The notes under the pieces: generated by a model
What the model was told of the DNA's origin: nothing
Seen by the model: the letters and a program-made list of their open reading frames with translations, nothing else
The model's database searches: none
Made by a program: the position numbers and the translations under genes
Assembly (NCBI GenBank): GCA_023460155.1
Contig: JAEWRF010000217.1
Coordinates: 1-11,529 of the forward strand
Direction of reading: 5' to 3'
From: Bacillota bacterium
GTDB lineage: Bacteria; Bacillota; Clostridia; Oscillospirales; Acutalibacteraceae
DNA: 11,529 nt
In this document: positions 1 through 7,557 of the stretch, piece after piece
Layout: every line of letters starts with the position of its first letter
Numbering within the stretch: the stretch's first letter is position 1

Positions 1-974
1 ATGCTCATGTTGACTGCCCGGGTCATGCCGACTACGTCAAGAACATGATCACCGGTGCTGCGCAGATGGATGGCGCCATTCTGGTTGTTTCCGCTGCAGA
101 CGGCCCGATGCCCCAGACCCGTGAGCACATCCTGCTCGCCCGTCAGGTAGGCGTGCCTTATATCGTAGTTTATATGAACAAGGTTGATCAGGTCGACGAT
201 GCCGAACTGCTTGACCTGGTTGAAATGGAAATCCGCGATCTTCTGAACGAATATGAATTCCCGGGCGACACGACCCCGATTATCCGCGGGTCTGCTCTTA
301 AGGCTCTGGAATCCACTTCCAAAGACGCCGATGCGCCGGAATACAAATCCATCCTCGAACTGATGGATGCTGTTGACTCTTTCATTCCGACTCCGGAACG
401 CAAGTCTGACCTGCCGTTCCTGATGCCTGTTGAAGACGTTATGACCATCAGCGGCCGCGGCACTGTTGCAACGGGCAGAGTGGAGCGCGGTACTGCTAAG
501 ATCGGCGAAGAAGTTGAGATCGTCGGCCTCTCCCCCGAGAAGAAGAAGTCCGTTATCACCGGCCTCGAAATGTTCCGCAAATCTCTGGACTTTGCTGAAG
601 CGGGCGACAACATCGGCATGCTTCTCCGCGGCGTTCAGAGAGAAGAAATTGAACGCGGACAGGTTATTGCAAAGCCCGGCAGTGTTCATCCGCACACCAA
701 ATTCGTTGGCAAGGTTTATGTCCTTACCAAAGAAGAAGGCGGACGTCATACTCCGTTCTTTAACAACTACCGTCCTCAGTTCTACTTCAGAACAACGGAT
801 GTTACCGGCATCATCGATCTTCCGGAAGGAACCGAGATGTGCATGCCTGGCGATAACGTTGAGATGACGGTTGAACTCATCACCCCGATCGCCATGGAAG
901 AGGGCCTCCGTTTTGCTATCCGTGAAGGTGGCCATACGGTTGGTTCCGGCGTTGTTACCAAGATTATCGAGTAG
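1..974 (+). CDS. tuf: Elongation factor Tu (5' end cut off by window)
   Basis: EF-Tu is the GTPase that carries aminoacyl-tRNA to the ribosomal A site in the cytoplasm. The reading frame is open from the first base. Complete codons run from position 3 and begin A-H-V-D-C-P-G-H, the DxxG (G3) motif that is Asp80 in E. coli EF-Tu, so about 76 residues are missing, including the P-loop and switch I. The NKxD guanine-specificity motif (NKVD), the SAL (G5) motif, domain 2 (GRGTVATGRVERG) and domain 3 (RPQFYFRTTDVTG, ending VVTKIIE) are all present and collinear with the family. There is no frameshift. The first visible ATG (45) is internal, not a start. Upstream neighbours are unknown; downstream lie two strong hairpins and a convergent operon. 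Assignment is secure; whether this is the only tuf copy cannot be told. Confidence 0.98.
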   Translation, partial: AHVDCPGHADYVKNMITGAAQMDGAILVVSAADGPMPQTREHILLARQVGVPYIVVYMNKVDQVDDAELLDLVEMEIRDLLNEYEFPGDTTPIIRGSALKALESTSKDADAPEYKSILELMDAVDSFIPTPERKSDLPFLMPVEDVMTISGRGTVATGRVERGTAKIGEEVEIVGLSPEKKKSVITGLEMFRKSLDFAEAGDNIGMLLRGVQREEIERGQVIAKPGSVHPHTKFVGKVYVLTKEEGGRHTPFFNNYRPQFYFRTTDVTGIIDLPEGTEMCMPGDNVEMTVELITPIAMEEGLRFAIREGGHTVGSGVVTKIIE

Positions 975-989
975 TTTTCGCCTTAGGGC

Positions 990-1028
990 AAAGACGGCGG
1001 TCCGATTTTAATCGGACCGCCGTCTTTT
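990..1028 (+). terminator. Intrinsic terminator of tuf
   Basis: This is a perfect 17-bp stem (990-1006 with 1011-1027) closed by a TTTA loop, starting 15 bp after the tuf stop. The 3' arm ends in TCTTTT, giving a short U-tract. A stem this long fits a very highly expressed gene. Confidence 0.85.
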
Positions 1029-1031
1029 ACC

Positions 1032-1075
1032 GTAAAGAAGGGTCCCGCAGCTTATGCTGCGGGACCCTTCTTTAC
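1032..1075. terminator. Second, bidirectional terminator hairpin
   Basis: This is a perfect 20-bp stem (1032-1051 with 1056-1075) with a TTAT loop, only 4 bp after the first hairpin and 4 bp from the stop codon of the convergent phosphofructokinase gene. On the + strand it is followed by a T-rich run (TTTATTAATTT). On the minus strand T residues lie mostly inside the arm. It probably ends the minus-strand operon and backs up tuf termination. The role is inferred from position; the structure is directly visible. Confidence 0.75.
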
Positions 1076-1079
1076 TTTA

Positions 1080-2156
1080 TTAATTTCCAAAACATACGCC
1101 GATGTCCTTTGCCGCGCGGATCAGTTCGCAGCCGTCGGGTACGGTTTTCAGCTTTCCGGCTACCTCCTTAAGCGGGATGGGAACGATGGAATCTCCCTTG
1201 AGTGCAACCATATAGCCATACTTCTGCTCAACAAAAAGCGAAGCGGCCGCGGCTCCGAAACGGGAGGCCAGAATTCGGTCATAGGGGCAGGGACTGCCGC
1301 CGCGCTGAAAATGCCCGGGAACCGTTACACGGATTTCCTGGCCGGTCAGCTGGCCGATTTCATCGGCGAGGCGATACGAAATCGAAGGGTACTGCATCTG
1401 GGAACGCGAAACCTTAAACTGCTTTTTACTCAGCTGCGCTTCATCGCAGGATACCGCGCCTTCGGCGACGGCGAGAATGGAAAACCGTTTTCCCTGTTCG
1501 CTTCTTGCGCGGAGCGAATCCGCGACGGATTCCACGTTGTAGGGGATCTCAGGTAAAAGAATGACGTCCGCACCCCCGGCGATTCCGGCGTAAAGAGTAA
1601 GCCACCCGACTTTGTGCCCCATGACCTCGACGATAAACACGCGGCTGTGCGAGGTAGCGGTTGTATGGATGCAGTCGATCACCTGCGAAGCGTTCTCAAC
1701 GGCGCTGTTAAATCCGAAGCTCATGTCTGTTCCCCAGATGTCGTTGTCAATCGTTTTGGGAAGGGTGATGATATTGAGCCCTTCCTCGGACAGAAGGTTC
1801 GCAGTCTTATGAGTTCCGTTTCCGCCCAGAATCATCAGGCAGTCCAGGCCCATTTTGGCGTAAGTTTCCTTCATGCTTTTTACCCGGTCGGTATTGCATT
1901 CGTCGATGACCCTCATCTGTTTGAACGGCTGGCGGGAGGTGCCGAGAATCGTGCCGCCCAGAGTGAGAATACCGGAAAAATCATCCGGAGCCATTTTTTT
2001 GTAAAGACCTTCGATCAGGCCGCGGTATCCGTCTTGAATCCCAAAGATCTCTATATTTTTCCCGTGTTTCACATAAAGGGATTTCGCAATTCCGCGGATT
2101 GCGGCGTTCAGACCCTGACAGTCTCCGCCGCTTGTTAAAATTCCTACTCGTTTCAT
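1080..2156 (-). CDS. pfkA: 6-phosphofructokinase, atypical clade
   Basis: This phosphofructokinase-fold enzyme (358 aa; E. coli PfkA is 320) should phosphorylate fructose 6-phosphate to the 1,6-bisphosphate in glycolysis. Visible motifs are GGDCQGLNAAIRG (10-22), GGTILGTSR (67-75), GGNGT (111-115), PKTIDND (133-139, catalytic Asp137), HSRVFIVEVMGH (170-181) and GHFQRGGSPCPYDR (281-294). The sugar-phosphate arginines R172 and R276 align with E. coli R162 and R243. Three positions are odd. Asn113 stands where E. coli has Mg-binding Asp103. Lys134 replaces Gly124, as in PPi enzymes and in some ATP enzymes. His181 stands where E. coli has Arg171. Gly114 (E. coli Gly104) argues for ATP rather than PPi as donor. 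The start is supported by purine-rich AAAGGA and AAGGA upstream. The gene lies 27 bp after ppk1 with no terminator between, so it is probably the last gene of the polyphosphate operon. Donor specificity and activity are uncertain. Confidence 0.9.
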   Translation of the reverse strand: MKRVGILTSGGDCQGLNAAIRGIAKSLYVKHGKNIEIFGIQDGYRGLIEGLYKKMAPDDFSGILTLGGTILGTSRQPFKQMRVIDECNTDRVKSMKETYAKMGLDCLMILGGNGTHKTANLLSEEGLNIITLPKTIDNDIWGTDMSFGFNSAVENASQVIDCIHTTATSHSRVFIVEVMGHKVGWLTLYAGIAGGADVILLPEIPYNVESVADSLRARSEQGKRFSILAVAEGAVSCDEAQLSKKQFKVSRSQMQYPSISYRLADEIGQLTGQEIRVTVPGHFQRGGSPCPYDRILASRFGAAAASLFVEQKYGYMVALKGDSIVPIPLKEVAGKLKTVPDGCELIRAAKDIGVCFGN

Positions 2157-2183
2157 TTCCTTGATCCTTTCCTTGATGAATCT

Positions 2184-4310
2184 TTACGAATCCTGTTCGG
2201 GCGAATGGCTTCGGATCGGTTCGTAGGGGGTGAACTCCTCCGCTTTTTCCAGCTTTTTGGCATCTTCGGAGGTGAGCCTAGCAAATTCCGCCTGACAGCT
2301 GCAGGCAACTTTTCCCCTTCGGTCAATGTGGGAATAAGTTCCGTCGGAGTTCATCACGCGGGTGTTCGTATTGTCGCTTTGCATCAGCTCCAGTATACGG
2401 AACAGCCTTTGACGCAGCGCTTCATCTTCAACCGGAAAAACAAGCTCCACACGTTTGTCGAAATTCCGCTGCATCCAGTCCGCGCTTCCAAGAAACAGCT
2501 TTGGATTTCCGCCGTTTTCAAACCGGTAGATCCGGCTGTGCTCCAGCAGCTGGCCCACGATGCTGTGCACCGTGATGTTCTCGCTGATCCCCGCGATTCC
2601 TGGAATCAGGCAGCAGATGCCGCGAACAATCAGACGAACCGGAACTCCCGCTTTGGAAGCCTGATACAGCTGACGGATGAGGTCGGGGTCAACAAGGGAA
2701 TTCAGCTTTACCGTTATGCCGCAGGGAAGGCTGTGCTGGGCATTTGTAATTTCACGCTGGATCATGCGCCCAAAAAAGGCGCGCATCCCAATGGGAGCAA
2801 CGATGAACTTGTTGTATTCTGGGGAACGCGAATAACCCGTTAGAACGTTAAACAGGGATGAAGCATCCATGCCGTAGGGCTCCCGACACGTGAAAAGCCC
2901 AATGTCCGTATAGATTCTTGCCGTGGAATCATTGTAATTTCCTGTGCCCATGTGCAGGTAGCGGCGGATTCCGTCTTCGTCGCGCCGAACGACCAGCAGA
3001 ATCTTGCAGTGCGTTTTCAGGCCAATCAAACCGTAAATGACATGGCAGCCGGCTTCCTCCAGCTTTTTTGCCCACATCAGGTTGTTTTCCTCGTCAAAAC
3101 GCGCCTTAAGCTCCACCAGAACCGTAACCTGTTTTCCGTTTTCTGCTGCTCGGATCAGAGCGGCTACGATGGGCGAATGCCCGCTGACGCGGTACAGGGT
3201 CTGCTTTATGGCAAGGACGTTTTCGTCTTCTGCGGCCTTTCGGACAAAATCAACTACAATCTCAAAGCTCTCATAAGGGTGGTGAACCATACGGTCGCGT
3301 TCGCGGATTGCTTTGAAAAGATCGTCGCATCCCCAAAAATCCAGCGGCGGGTACTGCGGTCGGATCGGCTTGAAGCACAAATTCTCATATTCCGGCAGGG
3401 ATGAAAACTTTGAACAGAAAGTCAGGTCAAGCGGGCCCGGAATTTCGTATACATCGAAATCGTTTACTTCAAGCATATCCGTCAGAAAAGATTCCGTTTC
3501 CCGGTCGTGCTTTGAATAAAGTTCCAGGCGCACTGGCTTGCCGCGTTTTCGCCGCTTGATCGATTTCTGGATTTCAACAAACAGATCTTCGGAATCCTCG
3601 TCGATATCCAGATCGGAATCCCGCGTGATACGGAAGGGGCAGGCGGAGCAGATTTCATTCAGCTCGAAAAGTGCTTTCAGATTCTGGATAATAACGTTTT
3701 CAAGAAGAATATAGCAGGTCCCGGAACTGGAAGGCACCCGAAGGAATCGGGACAGAATGCCCGGCACCTGAATCACTGCGAAAAAGGACTCGCTTTCTTC
3801 CTTCAGTCGGACTGCAATATTCAGGCTTTTATTTGCCAAGAAAGGGAACGGGCGGCTCCGGTCCACGGCAAGCGGGGTCAGCACGGGAAACAGAACCTTG
3901 CTGAAATAATCGGAAACATAGCGCTGCTGTTCCTCATCAAGCTCATCCGTAGAAAGAAAGCGGATTCCGACCCGTTTCAGGGCTGCGAGAAGGGAGCGCG
4001 TATAGCAGGAGTACTGCTTTTCCACAAAAGAATGAATTTTATCGGAAAGTGTTGGAAAAAGCTCTTCCGGCGTAAGCCCGGAGGGATCCGTAATTCGGTA
4101 GTTAAGATCGATCTGTTCCTTGACGCCGGCAACCCGAACCATAAAGAACTCATCGAGATTTGAAGCGGTAATCCCGATAAAGCGGACTCTTTCCATAACC
4201 GGATTCTCTTTTTTAAATGCTTCTTCCAGAACGCGGGCGTTAAAATCCATCCAGCTCAGTTCGCGGTTTACATAGGGGAATTCGTTATTTACGGCAGAAG
4301 TGTCGCTCAA
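2184..4310 (-). CDS. ppk: Polyphosphate kinase 1
   Basis: PPK1 reversibly polymerises the gamma-phosphate of ATP into inorganic polyphosphate. At 708 aa it has normal family length. The N-terminal domain starts with VNRELSWMDFNARVLEEA (14-31) and continues through SNLDEFFMVRVAG (50-62). The catalytic PLD-like half holds His434 (GLKTHCKILLV) and His453 (YLHMGTGNYN), which line up with E. coli His435 and His454, and LLEHSRIYRFENG with His591 at E. coli His592. GSADWMQRNFDKRVE (608-622) closes the core, and a charged tail of about 30 residues follows. The start codon is TTG, 15 bp after the stop of the upstream Ppx-like gene. An AAAGG overlapping that stop is about 12 nt upstream, which is long spacing, and the next in-frame Met (21) would delete conserved residues. 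Translation may be coupled to the upstream gene. It is co-oriented with the Ppx-like gene and pfkA. Confidence 0.96.
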   Translation of the reverse strand: MSDTSAVNNEFPYVNRELSWMDFNARVLEEAFKKENPVMERVRFIGITASNLDEFFMVRVAGVKEQIDLNYRITDPSGLTPEELFPTLSDKIHSFVEKQYSCYTRSLLAALKRVGIRFLSTDELDEEQQRYVSDYFSKVLFPVLTPLAVDRSRPFPFLANKSLNIAVRLKEESESFFAVIQVPGILSRFLRVPSSSGTCYILLENVIIQNLKALFELNEICSACPFRITRDSDLDIDEDSEDLFVEIQKSIKRRKRGKPVRLELYSKHDRETESFLTDMLEVNDFDVYEIPGPLDLTFCSKFSSLPEYENLCFKPIRPQYPPLDFWGCDDLFKAIRERDRMVHHPYESFEIVVDFVRKAAEDENVLAIKQTLYRVSGHSPIVAALIRAAENGKQVTVLVELKARFDEENNLMWAKKLEEAGCHVIYGLIGLKTHCKILLVVRRDEDGIRRYLHMGTGNYNDSTARIYTDIGLFTCREPYGMDASSLFNVLTGYSRSPEYNKFIVAPIGMRAFFGRMIQREITNAQHSLPCGITVKLNSLVDPDLIRQLYQASKAGVPVRLIVRGICCLIPGIAGISENITVHSIVGQLLEHSRIYRFENGGNPKLFLGSADWMQRNFDKRVELVFPVEDEALRQRLFRILELMQSDNTNTRVMNSDGTYSHIDRRGKVACSCQAEFARLTSEDAKKLEKAEEFTPYEPIRSHSPEQDS

Positions 4311-4325
4311 AGTCTTTCACAACCT

Positions 4326-5879
4326 TTATATCAGGGTAGATTTTACAGAAAGCTCCGGATTATAACCGAAGACCTCTTTAAAAAACGGAGAGCACTGCTC
4401 AAAAGCCCATTTTTCCAGATAAAAATTCTGATTGGTTTTTGACTGGATAATCAGCCTGTCATCCTCCAGACGGACGCTGACATCACGCAATTTCTGCTTC
4501 CCGGATTTGTCAAGGGCGTTGGCAAGACGGAAGATCGCCGCAAGCTTTGAAATAATCAGTTTGTTTTCTTCGTGCAGGGATGAAAACTCTGCATCCTCAA
4601 AATTTGGGACATCATATTCGTTGTATCGGGCCACATAAGCCGTCAGCAGCATCTCTAGATCCGTCATGCCGTAAATATCCGTATCTTTGATCAGATCAAA
4701 GGAACTGAGCAGATGCTGCTTTACGGTAACATAGTGCCCGCATTCGTGCAGGATCGCGGCAAGCTCCAGCAAAAGGCGCTTGCGCTGGTCCAGACCGTGA
4801 GCGTTTTTCATTCGGTCGAAAATCTTGCAGGCACATTTCCGCACGAAGGCGGTGTGCTTTTCATTGCAGTTGTAAATGCGCGCAATATTCTGAGCGCAGG
4901 AGATGGCGTTTATGCGGACGTGCTCCTGATACTCTGACTTGCTTTTCGGAAGAAGCATATGGCGGATCAGTGTATCCCATAGTTCTACCGAGGGACAGAT
5001 GATTACTTCTGATTTTGCATAGCGGAGCAGCCGAAGGGCAATGGCAATCGAGGCATAAAGCAGCTCCGCCGTTTCTTCCGGAATACCGTACTGCGCCGCG
5101 ATCTTTTCCTGAGAAAGCGAACGGATCCGGCCGAAGAGGTCGCGGATTTTTCCGGCATCAATCTCATAATTGCCGTCCTTGCTTTCGATCCCGCAGATGG
5201 TTGCGATCAGCCGTACCTCAATGCCGGTTAGCACCAGATTCTGTACGCGTCCGCCTTCCAGCGGAATCTGCACATGCTCAAGAATCGTATCGAGGTATTC
5301 CTCGACAACCATGTAAAAGTCGGTTCCGGTTTCCTGAACATTGCCGAGAATGTCATGCAGCTTCAAGGAACCCATAGGAATATTCTGGGAAAAGATCATC
5401 TGCTTTCCGTCGTAAACGGAAAAACCGATCGTTCCTGCGCCAATATAGGCAATCAGAGCACTCTCGTTTTTCCGTTCCGGAAGGTTTCCGAGATTATTCA
5501 GAATTTCAGAATATAGCAGGGTCTTTTCCTGATCGTCCTCAAGAACCTCAACCGTCATATCGTTCTGGATTTTCAGCTGATCGATTACATAAGACCGGTT
5601 TTTTGCTTCCCTCAGTGCGGTGGTCGCCACAATCTTGCATTGCCCGACCCCGTAATCTTTCAGAATATTGCCGTAGCCGCGCAAAAGGGAAGAGAGCTCC
5701 CGAAGACTTTCGAAGCTGATTTTCCCTCCGGTAAAAACCTCGTGCCCCAAATGCAGCGGATAGGTCAGCCGGTCAATATCGGTGATTTTATCCTTTTTCA
5801 ACTGAGAAATCCGCATGCGCAGCGCATTCGAGTCAATATCGATCACAGCCGCTTCTTTCATATTTTTCTTTCGGTTCAT
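4326..5879 (-). CDS. Ppx/GppA-family protein with degraded active-site motifs
   Basis: This is a 517-aa protein with an N-terminal actin-like Ppx/GppA domain (about 8-300) and a C-terminal HD-like helical domain (about 315-517; HECGH at 378-382). Family members hydrolyse polyphosphate or pppGpp. The first phosphate loop, normally DLGSNS, reads DIDSNA (14-19). The second, normally DIGGGST, reads YIGAGTIG (145-152), so the conserved Asp is Tyr and one Gly is Ala. The usual GxEEA segment is DDQEK (115-119). These changes predict reduced or lost hydrolase activity and perhaps a binding or regulatory role. The start is ATG 5879, chosen because GGGGCGG lies 7 bp upstream and because the promoter at 5911-5939 is upstream of it; a longer frame from 5966 would begin upstream of the promoter. 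It is the first gene of the ppx-like/ppk/pfk operon. Family membership is certain; enzymatic function is doubtful. Confidence 0.9.
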   Translation of the reverse strand: MNRKKNMKEAAVIDIDSNALRMRISQLKKDKITDIDRLTYPLHLGHEVFTGGKISFESLRELSSLLRGYGNILKDYGVGQCKIVATTALREAKNRSYVIDQLKIQNDMTVEVLEDDQEKTLLYSEILNNLGNLPERKNESALIAYIGAGTIGFSVYDGKQMIFSQNIPMGSLKLHDILGNVQETGTDFYMVVEEYLDTILEHVQIPLEGGRVQNLVLTGIEVRLIATICGIESKDGNYEIDAGKIRDLFGRIRSLSQEKIAAQYGIPEETAELLYASIAIALRLLRYAKSEVIICPSVELWDTLIRHMLLPKSKSEYQEHVRINAISCAQNIARIYNCNEKHTAFVRKCACKIFDRMKNAHGLDQRKRLLLELAAILHECGHYVTVKQHLLSSFDLIKDTDIYGMTDLEMLLTAYVARYNEYDVPNFEDAEFSSLHEENKLIISKLAAIFRLANALDKSGKQKLRDVSVRLEDDRLIIQSKTNQNFYLEKWAFEQCSPFFKEVFGYNPELSVKSTLI

Positions 5880-5910
5880 CGTGACACCGCCCCTTTGACC
5901 AATTATTTTC

Positions 5911-5939
5911 ATTATATCAAATATATTGCGCTGTGACAA
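5911..5939 (-). promoter_or_regulatory. Sigma-A-type promoter of the ppx-like/ppk/pfk operon
   Basis: On the minus strand, TTGTCA (5939-5934) is followed by a 17-bp spacer and a perfect TATAAT (5916-5911). Transcription would start near 5904, about 25 nt upstream of the ATG at 5879. No other promoter or terminator was seen between the three genes. Confidence 0.78.
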
Positions 5940-5988
5940 TCGTTTGAGGAAGTCTGCAAGTCTCAAAAGCTGATATGGCTTATATAAA

Positions 5989-6017
5989 TGGAAATTATGG
6001 TAAATTTATGATATAAT
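5989..6017 (+). promoter_or_regulatory. Probable promoter of the CapA-like gene
   Basis: A perfect TATAAT (6012-6017), preceded by a T-rich ATTTATGA stretch, lies in the AT-rich divergent region. The matching -35 at 17-bp spacing is only TGGAAA, so that half is weak. Transcription from here would start near 6024, which rules out the in-frame ATG at 6026 as a normal start and favours ATG 6059. Confidence 0.5.
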
Positions 6018-6058
6018 AAAATGAAATGAGAAATCCAAACGGGAAGGAAAAAAGGGCA

Positions 6059-7363
6059 ATGGATCGGAATTCAAAGGATAAAAATCTGAACCGAAAGCTT
6101 CGGTTTCGGCATGCTTTTTTGATTTTATGCGCGGCACTTGCGGTTTCCGCTGCTTTTTACGGTGTCGTCATGGCCCTGACGACGCATTCCGCGGCTCCCT
6201 ACGCAAGCTCTGGAAATCCTTCTTCCGCAGCAAGCCTACCGGTTTCTTCACAGGTGCCGGAGGTTTCTTCGGCTCCTGCTTCCTCTGCGCCGGTTTCTTC
6301 CGAGCCGTCTTCAGCGGTGCAGAAGCCGGTTTCCATTACGATCCTCGGCGCCGGCGACAACCTGATCCACGACATAATTTACGAAGAGGCCAACGCACGC
6401 GCCGGTGGAAAGGGCTATGATTTTAAGCCGGTTTATGCCCGCATCGCCCCGCAGATCAAGGCCGCAGATATCGCTGTCATCAACCAGGAGACGATTCTCG
6501 CGGACAAGATAGCGCCTCCTTCGGGCTATCCGCTTTTCAACTCGCCGACAGCTCTGGGTGACGAGATGGTGAACATCGGCTTCGACGTAATCAACCACGC
6601 CAACAACCACATTCTTGATCTCGGGGAAAAGGGCATCAAAGCGACTCTTGACTATTGGGCGCAGAAGCCGGTCGCGGTGGTCGGAGCTTACCGTAACGAC
6701 GCGGACCTGGAGAATATCCGCATCGTCGAGGCAAAGGGAATCAAAACGGCGCACATCGGGATCACCGAAATGACCAACGGACTGTATCTGCCGAAAAACT
6801 CGAATTACCGGCTGATTTATGCAAGCAATACGCCTCTGATCGAACGGCTGATCAAAAAAGCGAAAAGCATGGCGGATGTCGTCGTTATCTCCGTGCACTG
6901 GGGCAACGAGGATACCTTTACTTTGACGGATAAACAGACTCAGCTCGCGCAGAACATGGTCAACTGGGGCGCGGACATTATTTTTGGAAATCACCCTCAC
7001 GTTCTTCAGAAGCTGACAGTTCTGACGCGGCCTGACGGAACCCGCTGCCCGGTGATTTTCGCACTCGGCAATCTCGTTTCCGCTCAGGAAAGGGGCGAAA
7101 ACATGATCAGCGGCCTTTTGACGGTTACGATGACAAAAAATTTTGAAACCGGAAAGACCTCGTTTACTTCGATGAAGCTGACGCCCGTGATCACGCAATA
7201 TGGCCCGCGCTGCACGAATATTACCATCTATCCGCTCAGGGATTACACCGAAGCGCTTGCGCAGGCGCACGGTGTGCGGCGCTATACACCGGAGTTTAAC
7301 CTCCATTTCATTCAATATGTGCTTGACCAGACGATCCCGAAAGAATATCGGGATGAGTCTTGA
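6059..7363 (+). CDS. CapA-family (PGA_cap) metallophosphatase-like, membrane anchored
   Basis: This 434-aa protein has a basic N-terminus, one membrane segment (about 18-40) and a Ser/Ala/Pro-rich spacer (about 43-90), then a CapA domain outside the membrane (about 92-345). Metallophosphatase-type motifs are GDNLIH (99-104), NQET (142-145), NHANNH (179-184), SVHWG (278-282) and GNHPHV (310-315). CapA proteins take part in poly-gamma-glutamate capsule synthesis or anchoring, but many Clostridia carry stand-alone homologues of unknown substrate. No capB or capC is nearby, so a capsule role is not supported here. ATG 6059 was preferred over 6026 because GGGAAGGAA lies 9 bp upstream and the promoter's -10 box (6012-6017) is too close to 6026. 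No lipobox is seen (LILC lacks the small residue before Cys). It is transcribed alone, divergent from the polyphosphate operon. Confidence 0.88.
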   Translation: MDRNSKDKNLNRKLRFRHAFLILCAALAVSAAFYGVVMALTTHSAAPYASSGNPSSAASLPVSSQVPEVSSAPASSAPVSSEPSSAVQKPVSITILGAGDNLIHDIIYEEANARAGGKGYDFKPVYARIAPQIKAADIAVINQETILADKIAPPSGYPLFNSPTALGDEMVNIGFDVINHANNHILDLGEKGIKATLDYWAQKPVAVVGAYRNDADLENIRIVEAKGIKTAHIGITEMTNGLYLPKNSNYRLIYASNTPLIERLIKKAKSMADVVVISVHWGNEDTFTLTDKQTQLAQNMVNWGADIIFGNHPHVLQKLTVLTRPDGTRCPVIFALGNLVSAQERGENMISGLLTVTMTKNFETGKTSFTSMKLTPVITQYGPRCTNITIYPLRDYTEALAQAHGVRRYTPEFNLHFIQYVLDQTIPKEYRDES

Positions 7364-7388
7364 CAGAGCAAAAATTGCGTGTTATTAT
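7360..7388 (+). promoter_or_regulatory. Promoter of the ribU transcript
   Basis: A perfect TTGACA (7360-7365), overlapping the capA stop codon, is spaced 17 bp from TATTAT (7383-7388). The start would fall near 7395, about 14 nt before the first FMN aptamer. Confidence 0.75.
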
Positions 7389-7408
7389 ATTAACAATTCA
7401 ATAAGTGG

Positions 7409-7537
7409 TCTTCGGGGCGGGGTGTGAGTCCCCACCGGCGGTAAAGCGGCCTTAGGCCGACAAGCCCGCGAGCGGCACAAAGCTGCAGATTCCGGTTTTA
7501 TTCCGGAGCCGACGGTATAGTCCGGATGGTAAGAAGA
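7409..7537 (+). ncRNA. FMN riboswitch (RFN element), copy 1
   Basis: All the hallmark blocks of the FMN aptamer are present in order: CTTCGGGGCGGGG, CCCCACCGGCGGTAAAGC, AGCCCGCGAGCG, CAGATTCCGGT, CCGGAGCCGACGGTATAG and TCCGGATGG, closing with AAGAAG. Helix P1 pairs TCTTC (7409-7413) with GAAGA (7533-7537). FMN binding should favour the terminator at 7558-7586 and lower ribU expression. A possible antiterminator pairs GGATGG (7524-7529) of the aptamer core with TCGTCC (7555-7560) of the terminator arm; that pairing is inference. Confidence 0.96.
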
Positions 7538-7557
7538 ACGCGCAGTGCGCTTTTTCG

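Noticed and set aside
1614..2138. 174-codon + strand frame opposite pfk
   Set aside because: It is antisense to conserved PFK motifs and has no start signals or recognisable product.
5880..5966. 29-residue N-terminal extension of the Ppx/GppA-like protein
   Set aside because: The extension would start upstream of the -35/-10 elements found on the minus strand, and the ATG at 5879 has a good Shine-Dalgarno site.
6311..7315. 334-codon open frame on the minus strand opposite the CapA-like gene
   Set aside because: It is the antisense of a clear CapA domain with all motifs in the + frame. Its translation is rich in Arg, His and Asp with no recognisable domain, and there is no ribosome binding site or promoter.
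6059..7363. Capsule (poly-gamma-glutamate) biosynthesis locus
   Set aside because: Only a CapA-like gene is present; no capB, capC or capE neighbours, so a capsule pathway cannot be claimed.
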